From assembly GCA_036564195.1 (NCBI GenBank), contig DATCLA010000045.1, forward strand, positions 1 through 28,921: DNA of 28,921 bases, read 5' to 3'. Made by a program: the position numbers and the translations under genes. Source of the DNA: DATCLA01 sp036564195. Lineage in GTDB: Bacteria > Bacillota > UBA4882 > UBA8346. Of the stretch, positions 23,435-28,921 are shown in pieces (within the stretch, counting starts at the first letter, position 1; each line of letters begins with the position of its first letter). The notes under the pieces are model-generated. The model ran no database searches. It was not told the origin of the DNA and worked only from the letters and a program-made list of their open reading frames with translations.

Positions 23435-25157
23435 TTTATTTTGTGGTAATGACCTGGCCCAATCATTCGAGGGCCGGGAGATCTTTAGAAATGTCACACT
23501 GGAGGTGGCGATCGGGGAGAAGGTGGCCTTGGTCGGTGCTAATGGGGTAGGTAAGACCAGTCTGTTGCGGATCATTGCTGGCCAGCAGGTTCCGGCTGCC
23601 GGAAGGTTGCATTTTTTTAAACCGGTAAAAACAGCAATGCTTACTGAGGAGTTGGAGGGAAAGGATGATGCAACGGTGGCGGATTATTTGGCAGCAACCT
23701 TGGCACAATTTCATTCTGTCCGGGCTTTGGGGGAGGTGGCGAAACGGTTTGGTTTTGCCAAAGCCGATACCAGCTTGGTCAAAACTTTGAGCGGGGGTGA
23801 AAAAACCCGGTTGCAACTGGCCCAACTGTGGCTGTCAGAACCGGACTTATTGTTGCTGGATGAACCCACCAATCATCTGGACAGCGTCAATTTGGACTGG
23901 TTGGAGCAGTTTATTCGGGAATTTAACGGGACGGTGATCGTAGTCTCTCACGATCGTTACTTTTTGGACCGCTGCGTCACTCGAGTCTTGGAATTGCAGG
24001 CGGAAGGATTAACCCCCTATCCGGGGAATTATTCAACTTATGCCCGGACTAAACAATTACAGTACGAACAGGAACTAAAAGCATATTTAGACCAGGAACG
24101 GCAAGCTCAAAAGCTCCAAAAGGCCATTGCCAAGCAGCAGGAATGGGCCGGACGGGGCCACCGGGAATCCCGTAAGAAAGCCCGTTCGGACGGGCCGACA
24201 ATGGGCAGTAAGGAATATTTCCGCACTAAAGCCAAAAAACTGGACCGACGGGTTAAAAACAACCTGAAACGACTGGAACGAATGCGGCAGGAACAGATTG
24301 CTAAACCGCGTCGGGAGGCAAGGATGGCGTTTAATTTTCAAAGCGGCCAGTCCGGCAGTGATTGTCTGTTGACCGGGCTGGAGATTAGTAAATCCTTTGG
24401 TAGTTTACGGTTGCTGAACAAAGTTAACTTTACCATGAACTCCGGGGAAAAAGTAGGTTTAATCGGTCCGAACGGTTCCGGAAAGACCACTTTGGTAAAG
24501 ATAATCCTAGGGCAGGAGAAGAGCGATTCCGGAAGTCTCTGGTTTTCACCGGCGCTGCAACCAGGCTATCTGGACCAAGAGTTAAATACCTTAGACGGAA
24601 CGCAGACGGTTTTGGAAGCAGTAGCCGGCGGTATCAGTGATCTGAGATTAGTCCGCAACCTCCTGGCCAGTCTGTTGTTTCGCGGTGATACTGTCTTTAA
24701 GCCTTGTGCAGTGTTGAGTATGGGGGAACGGGTCCGGGTAGGCCTGGCCAAACTGTTGCTTGCAGATTATAACCTGTTAGTCCTGGATGAACCCACCAAC
24801 TATCTGGACTTACCCAGCCGGGAACGTTTGGAGGCTGCTTTGCAGGAATATAGCGGAGCCCTGCTGTTGGTATCGCACGACCGTTACTTACTGGAGCGGG
24901 TCTGCACCAGTATTTGGAGTATTGAGGAACGGGATTTGCAAGTCTTCCCCGGCAATTATCGTGAATACTTGGAGAACCGGTCACGTTTGCATGGGCAGGT
25001 GCTGCCGGAGCTGAAATTACAACTGGAGTTGGCTAAAGCCCGGATCTTAGGGGAGTTGGCTACAGTGAACCGGCAGAGGTTTCCTCAGGACTACGAACGG
25101 CTGGAAGATGAGTATCAAGAGGTTATTGCGAAGTTGGCTGAAGTGTCGCAGGGGTGA
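23430..25157 (+). CDS. ABC-F family ATPase (ribosome-associated; possible antibiotic resistance factor)
   Basis: A 575-residue soluble protein with two ATPase domains and no membrane helices. ABC-F proteins bind the ribosomal E site and rescue stalled or drug-bound ribosomes, or tune translation. First domain: Walker A GANGVGKT (36-43), LSGGEKTRLQL, LLLLDEPTNHLD, VSHDRYF. Second: GPNGSGKT, the variant signature LSMGERVRVGL, LLVLDEPTNYLD, VSHDRYL. Between them is a long basic helical linker (WAGRGHRESRKKAR to YFRTKAKKLDRRVKNNLKRLERM), as in ARE-type ABC-F proteins such as the Vga/Lsa/VmlR group. ATG 23430 is chosen over GTG 23421, which is part of the AAGGAGTG ribosome site. The attenuator leader supports a drug- or stall-induced role; the drug class cannot be told. 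Confidence 0.93.
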   Translation: MLLFCGNDLAQSFEGREIFRNVTLEVAIGEKVALVGANGVGKTSLLRIIAGQQVPAAGRLHFFKPVKTAMLTEELEGKDDATVADYLAATLAQFHSVRALGEVAKRFGFAKADTSLVKTLSGGEKTRLQLAQLWLSEPDLLLLDEPTNHLDSVNLDWLEQFIREFNGTVIVVSHDRYFLDRCVTRVLELQAEGLTPYPGNYSTYARTKQLQYEQELKAYLDQERQAQKLQKAIAKQQEWAGRGHRESRKKARSDGPTMGSKEYFRTKAKKLDRRVKNNLKRLERMRQEQIAKPRREARMAFNFQSGQSGSDCLLTGLEISKSFGSLRLLNKVNFTMNSGEKVGLIGPNGSGKTTLVKIILGQEKSDSGSLWFSPALQPGYLDQELNTLDGTQTVLEAVAGGISDLRLVRNLLASLLFRGDTVFKPCAVLSMGERVRVGLAKLLLADYNLLVLDEPTNYLDLPSRERLEAALQEYSGALLLVSHDRYLLERVCTSIWSIEERDLQVFPGNYREYLENRSRLHGQVLPELKLQLELAKARILGELATVNRQRFPQDYERLEDEYQEVIAKLAEVSQG

Positions 25158-25173
25158 GACATTGTAATTCAGT

Positions 25174-25218
25174 AAAAACACTCCCCCAATCCGCTCGGAA
25201 CCAGGGGGAGTGTTTTTT
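25174..25218. terminator. Bidirectional terminator between the ABC-F gene and parC
   Basis: The 14-nt arms at 25174-25187 and 25204-25217 (centre CACTCCCCC/GGGGGAGTG) pair perfectly with flanking A and T runs. It serves the ABC-F gene on the plus strand and the topoisomerase gene on the minus strand. Confidence 0.93.
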
Positions 25219-25256
25219 GATAACTTTAACTTTGATCGCCCTTTTCCAACTTTCAC

Positions 25257-27458
25257 TTAGACTTCTAATCCCAATTCTCCCTGGGGCGCTTCACGGTCCT
25301 CATCTTTCAGATAGCACCCAATCGCCGGAATGTTTTTGGTTCGATAGTAGTCGCAGTCGCTGAAGTTAACCTCGTCCAGAGTCTTGATTGCAGTGACAAT
25401 ACTGCCTTTTTTACCCTTCATTACTTGAACTCCCTGGGTGTCACGGGTGGTTTTGCCATTGATAGCGGCAGTGTTAAAGATCAGTACCTTTTTAATACTA
25501 CTAAAGGCGACTAACTCCAGATCCTGATCCGGAGCCAGATAAAACATACGGACTAACTTGGAAAGGCCCGAATAGGCGTTAGTCAGTTTTTTCCGATTGG
25601 TCTTAGTGGCGTAACCCGCTAAGTCCACTTTAGCCACTTTACCGTTTTCAAAGGCAAAAAGGAGGTAACCACGGTAGTCGTCAGTGGCTACCAGATAAAT
25701 GATCTTTTCATCCGGTTCCAGGTGCAACAGGTTAATAAGGTATTCGCCGAGACTGCTGGCTTTGTGGTCGCTGATCTCATAGATTTTTACCTTATAGACT
25801 ACCTGTTTATTGGAGAAGAGCAACAGGTCGGCTTTGTTGTGCGTCTCCACCTCTTGAACGATAAAGTCTTCTTCCTTTAGCTTATGATCCGTGTTGCCCC
25901 GTAGCGAAGTTAACGGGATCTTTTTTAAATAGTTTTGTTCGGTCAAAAAGAGCTTTAGATTATAGTCCTCGATTAGATTCTCCACGGTAATTTCGGCGAT
26001 CTGTTCTGCTTTGATAATCTCGGTCTGCCGGGGCTTGCCATATTTTTTGGCCACTTCCTTCAATTGTTTGATAATGACCTTTTTCAACTTAGCCTCATTG
26101 CCATGTAACTCTTTTAAATCGGCGATTTCTTTTTGGAGATTATCGACTTCGCTGACCCGGTTTAAGATATATTCCTTATTTAAGTTGCGCAGCCGGATTT
26201 CGGCGATAAACTCTGCCTGGACCTGATCGATCCCAAAACCCTGCATCAGGTTGGGCACCACAGCCGCTTCATGTTCGCTTTCCCGAATAATCTTAATGGC
26301 TTTATCAATATCAAGTAAAATCTTACGTAGACCGAGTAAGAGGTGAAGTTTTTCGGTTTTACGGTCAATCTCGAACCAGATCTGCCGTTTCAGGCAGCCG
26401 GTCCGGAAAATCAGCCATTCGGAGAGGATTTCACGGATGCCCATTACCCGCGGCCGACCATTGATTAAGATATTAAAGTTGCAACTAAAGGAGTCCTCCA
26501 GCGTGGTCAGTTTGAATAATTTATTCATCAGGATATCCGGGTCGGCATTTTTCCGGATATCAAGGGTGATTTTCAAACCGTTTAAATCGGTTTCATCGCG
26601 GATATCAGTGATATCTTTGATTTTTCCGCTTTTAACCAGTTCAATAATGGCCTCGATAATCACCTCAACCGTGGTGGTATAGGGGATCTCATATATTTCA
26701 ATGCAACTGTTGGCCTTATCATAACGGTACTTGGCACGTAATTTGAAATTGCCGCGACCGGTTCGGTAAATCTCTCGGATCTCTTTTTCCTTATAAATCA
26801 ACTGGCCACCGGAGGAAAAGTCGGGAGCGATTAAATATTCTTCGATGGCCACGTTTTCATCTTGGATAAACCGGATCGTCGCCTCACAGACTTCCTGGAG
26901 GTTAAAGCTACACAGGTTGCTGGCCATCCCCACGGCAATTCCTTGGTTGGCATTGACCAGAATATTGGGAAAAGTGGTAGGAAGCAGTGTCGGCTCTTTC
27001 AAGGTGCCGTCATAGTTGTCAACAAAGTCAACGGTGTTTTTGTCGATGTCTTTAAAGAGTTCTTCGCAGATCTTATCCAGTTTGGCTTCGGTATAGCGGG
27101 GGGCGGCAAAACGCATATCCCGCGAATATTGCTTGCCGAAGTTGCCTTTGGAGTCGATGAACGGGTGAAGCAAGGCATTATTGCCCCGGGTCAGCCGCAC
27201 CATGGTTTCATAAATAGCCATATCACCGTGGGGATTGAGTTTCATGGTCTGTCCGACAATGTTGGCGGACTTGGTACGACCTCCGGTGAGCAGGCCCATT
27301 TTGTACATAGTGAAGAGTAACTTCCGGTGTGAGGGTTTAAAGCCGTCAATTTCCGGAATGGCCCGGGAGATAATAACGCTCATCGCATAGGGCATATAAT
27401 TTTGTTCCAGAGTATCGACTATTTTTTGTTCGATTAAATTGGAATTGGAAACTGCCAA
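25257..27458 (-). CDS. parC: Type-II topoisomerase subunit A (ParC/GyrA-like, divergent clostridial type)
   Basis: The DNA-cleaving subunit of a type-IIA topoisomerase. The 733 residues contain the winged-helix/tower core with AIPEIDGFKPSHRKLL, GQTMKLNPHGD and catalytic Y122 in FAAPRYTEAKL, the long coiled-coil part (about 400-470), and a C-terminal beta-pinwheel (about 495-720). The GyrA box (QRRGGKG-like) needed for negative supercoiling is not seen, which favours a topoisomerase IV-type decatenase. The start is TTG, 8 nt after AAGGAGG on the minus strand. It lies downstream of the B subunit with a 275-bp gap containing a terminator, so it is probably transcribed separately. Many Clostridia have such a second pair beside gyrase; naming as parC is by analogy. 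Confidence 0.88.
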   Translation of the reverse strand: MAVSNSNLIEQKIVDTLEQNYMPYAMSVIISRAIPEIDGFKPSHRKLLFTMYKMGLLTGGRTKSANIVGQTMKLNPHGDMAIYETMVRLTRGNNALLHPFIDSKGNFGKQYSRDMRFAAPRYTEAKLDKICEELFKDIDKNTVDFVDNYDGTLKEPTLLPTTFPNILVNANQGIAVGMASNLCSFNLQEVCEATIRFIQDENVAIEEYLIAPDFSSGGQLIYKEKEIREIYRTGRGNFKLRAKYRYDKANSCIEIYEIPYTTTVEVIIEAIIELVKSGKIKDITDIRDETDLNGLKITLDIRKNADPDILMNKLFKLTTLEDSFSCNFNILINGRPRVMGIREILSEWLIFRTGCLKRQIWFEIDRKTEKLHLLLGLRKILLDIDKAIKIIRESEHEAAVVPNLMQGFGIDQVQAEFIAEIRLRNLNKEYILNRVSEVDNLQKEIADLKELHGNEAKLKKVIIKQLKEVAKKYGKPRQTEIIKAEQIAEITVENLIEDYNLKLFLTEQNYLKKIPLTSLRGNTDHKLKEEDFIVQEVETHNKADLLLFSNKQVVYKVKIYEISDHKASSLGEYLINLLHLEPDEKIIYLVATDDYRGYLLFAFENGKVAKVDLAGYATKTNRKKLTNAYSGLSKLVRMFYLAPDQDLELVAFSSIKKVLIFNTAAINGKTTRDTQGVQVMKGKKGSIVTAIKTLDEVNFSDCDYYRTKNIPAIGCYLKDEDREAPQGELGLEV

Positions 27459-27612
27459 AATATGATCCTCCTTAAAGTTGGCGCCTCAAAGATCTTTAGC
27501 ACTATTTCGAGTAGGTATTTCTGATTTGCTTAGCTAAAACCCTTCTTATAAAGATAAATCTTAAAAAATTCCCAGTTGGAAGTGGAGTGATTTATAATTG
27601 TGCCGGTTTTAT

Positions 27613-27621
27613 ATTGTATCA
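27613..27621 (-). promoter_or_regulatory. Possible extended -10 promoter for parC
   Basis: On the minus strand TG-A-TACAAT (TACAAT, five of six matches, with the TGN extension) lies about 155 nt upstream of the parC start, downstream of the parE terminator. No good -35 element is seen. Confidence 0.3.
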
Positions 27622-27701
27622 AAAACTACTCCTTAGCTTAAATCAGAAATCATGCAATTCCTTAAATTGTGAAGGCGCTTAAATTTTGGAGATTATGTTT
27701 A

Positions 27702-27731
27702 AAAGCCGACGGTCTTTCAACCACCGGCTTT
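27702..27731 (-). terminator. Terminator hairpin after parE
   Basis: On the minus strand AAAGCCGGTGG and CCGTCGGCTTT pair over 11 bp (two G-U) around an 8-nt loop and are followed by a short T run. It begins 2 nt after the parE stop codon. Confidence 0.65.
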
Positions 27732-27733
27732 GG

Positions 27734-28921
27734 TTATGATACATCAAGCATATCCAGATATTTGTGTCCGTTTTCCTCGATGAAAGACTTCCGACCCGGT
27801 AGGTTGTCACCTAATAACAGGTCGAAGACTGTTTCGGTCCGTTGCCGGTCATCCGGGACCACTTTGATCAGACGGCGGGTGGCCGGATTCATTGTGGTCT
27901 GCCACATCATTTCTGGTTCGTTTTCACCTAATCCTTTGGAACGCTGGATCGTATACTTACCCTCCAGCTTGTTGATGATCAGCTGTTTTTCCCTTTCGGA
28001 GTAGGCGAAATAGGTTTTGTTTTTGGTGGTAATCTCAAATAGCGGTGATTCGGCAATGTAAACCTTACCGACCTGAATCAGCGTAGGAACTAACCGGTAT
28101 AGCATTGCTAAGACCAGAGTGCGAATTTGGAAGCCGTCCACATCAGCATCAGTACAAATAATAATTTTATTCCAGCGGAGATTATCCAAGTCAAAGGTAT
28201 TTAACTCTTTGTTATGTTTGGAGTGAATCTCTACGCCGCAGCCTAACACTTTTAAAAGATCCACAATGATTTCGTTCTTAAAAATACTGTCATACTCTGC
28301 TTTTAAACAGTTGAGAATCTTACCGCGGATCGGCATAATCGCCTGAAATTCGGCGTCCCGTCCCATTTTGCAAGAGCCTAAGGCGGAGTCGCCTTCCACA
28401 ATATACAGTTCGCGTTTGTTCAAGTCTTTGCTGCGACAGTCAACGAATTTTTTGACCCGGTTGGAGATATCAACTGAGCCGCTGAGTTTCTTCTTAATAT
28501 TAACCCGGGTTTTTTCCGCAGTTTCCCGGCTCCGCTTGTTAACCAGGAGCTGTTGGAGGATTCGGTCGCTCTCCACTTTATTTTCAATCAGGTAAATCTC
28601 CAGTTGTTTGCGGAGAAAATCGGTCATCGCTTCCTGAATAAACTTGTTAGTAATTGCCTTTTTAGTCTGGTTTTCATAACTGGTCTCCGTTGAAAAGGAG
28701 TTGGTCACTAAAATCAGGCTGTCCTGGATATCGGCGAAGGTGATCCGGGATTCATCTTTGTTATAAAGGTTGCGGACTTTCAGGCACTTGTCAAGTTCAT
28801 TGACGAAAGCGGCTTTGACCGCTTTGTCAGGAGCACCGCCATGTTCCAGAAAACTGGAGTTATGATAGTACTCCAGCAGATTGATTTCATTGTTAAAACA
28901 GAAAGCGATCTGCAGCTTAAC
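27734..28921 (-). CDS. parE: Type-II topoisomerase subunit B (ParE/GyrB-like), 5' end beyond the window
   Basis: The C-terminal 395 residues of the ATPase/TOPRIM subunit; the frame stays open through 28921, so the GTG at 28708 is internal and the ATPase domain is largely outside. Visible are the end of the transducer region (KNESRITFADI-like, then FENQTK-like YENQTKKAITN), the TOPRIM domain with IVEGDSALGS, MPIRGKILN and the metal-binding TDADVDG, and the C-terminal domain with QRSKGLGE and the PDDRQRTETVFDLLLGD end. EGDSALGS replaces the usual EGDSAGGS, and the region around FKNEIIVDLLKVLGCGVE is typical of a divergent clostridial paralogue rather than standard GyrB. It works with the downstream A subunit. 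Confidence 0.88.
   Translation of the reverse strand, partial: VKLQIAFCFNNEINLLEYYHNSSFLEHGGAPDKAVKAAFVNELDKCLKVRNLYNKDESRITFADIQDSLILVTNSFSTETSYENQTKKAITNKFIQEAMTDFLRKQLEIYLIENKVESDRILQQLLVNKRSRETAEKTRVNIKKKLSGSVDISNRVKKFVDCRSKDLNKRELYIVEGDSALGSCKMGRDAEFQAIMPIRGKILNCLKAEYDSIFKNEIIVDLLKVLGCGVEIHSKHNKELNTFDLDNLRWNKIIICTDADVDGFQIRTLVLAMLYRLVPTLIQVGKVYIAESPLFEITTKNKTYFAYSEREKQLIINKLEGKYTIQRSKGLGENEPEMMWQTTMNPATRRLIKVVPDDRQRTETVFDLLLGDNLPGRKSFIEENGHKYLDMLDVS

Overview
The window looks like the chromosome of a spore-former-type Bacillota (Clostridia-like, probably anaerobic). The evidence is AGGAGG-type ribosome sites throughout, frequent TTG and GTG starts, a CheD-containing chemotaxis set, SigD-type promoters, a ferredoxin-fused EtfA of the electron-bifurcating kind, and a divergent clostridial-type second type-II topoisomerase. 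The species cannot be named from the sequence. No tRNA, rRNA, CRISPR array, insertion sequence or phage gene was seen.

Positions 1-12892 hold a chemotaxis island. It starts with the 3' part of a chemoreceptor (gene cut by the window edge), followed by a transcription unit of hybrid histidine kinase, single-domain response regulator and cheB. After that come cheA, a second full-length receptor, and cheR-cheD. Intrinsic terminators separate most units, and most units have their own SigD/FliA-type promoter (TAAA-like, 15 nt, GCCGATAT-like). A third receptor of the same family lies apart at 20801-23101 with the same promoter type. All three receptors carry long poly-HAMP arrays and end in nearly the same acidic/aromatic tail (xF[GD]KY). 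No cheW, cheC or cheX is in the window.

Positions 13093-20668 are metabolic and miscellaneous: a small unrecognised beta-rich protein, an FAH-family hydrolase, an acyl-CoA dehydrogenase with etfB and etfA (likely an electron-bifurcating butyryl-CoA-dehydrogenase-like module, with a terminator hairpin between dehydrogenase and etfB), a minus-strand NlpC/P60 cysteine peptidase, and gapA.

Positions 23164-25157 are the most interesting part. An ABC-F ATPase (ribosome-protection/antibiotic-resistance-like family) sits behind a near-consensus SigA promoter and a ~230-nt leader. The leader contains a four-codon upstream ORF with a strong ribosome site, a hairpin that begins at that ORF's stop codon, a terminator-like hairpin, and a 13-bp hairpin that holds the ABC-F ribosome site in its loop and its ATG in its stem. 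An alternative 16-bp long-range helix is mutually exclusive with all of these. This is the four-segment layout of erm-type ribosome-stalling attenuators.

Positions 25257-28921 (minus strand) carry the two subunits of a divergent type-II topoisomerase (ParE-like, cut by the window edge, then ParC-like).
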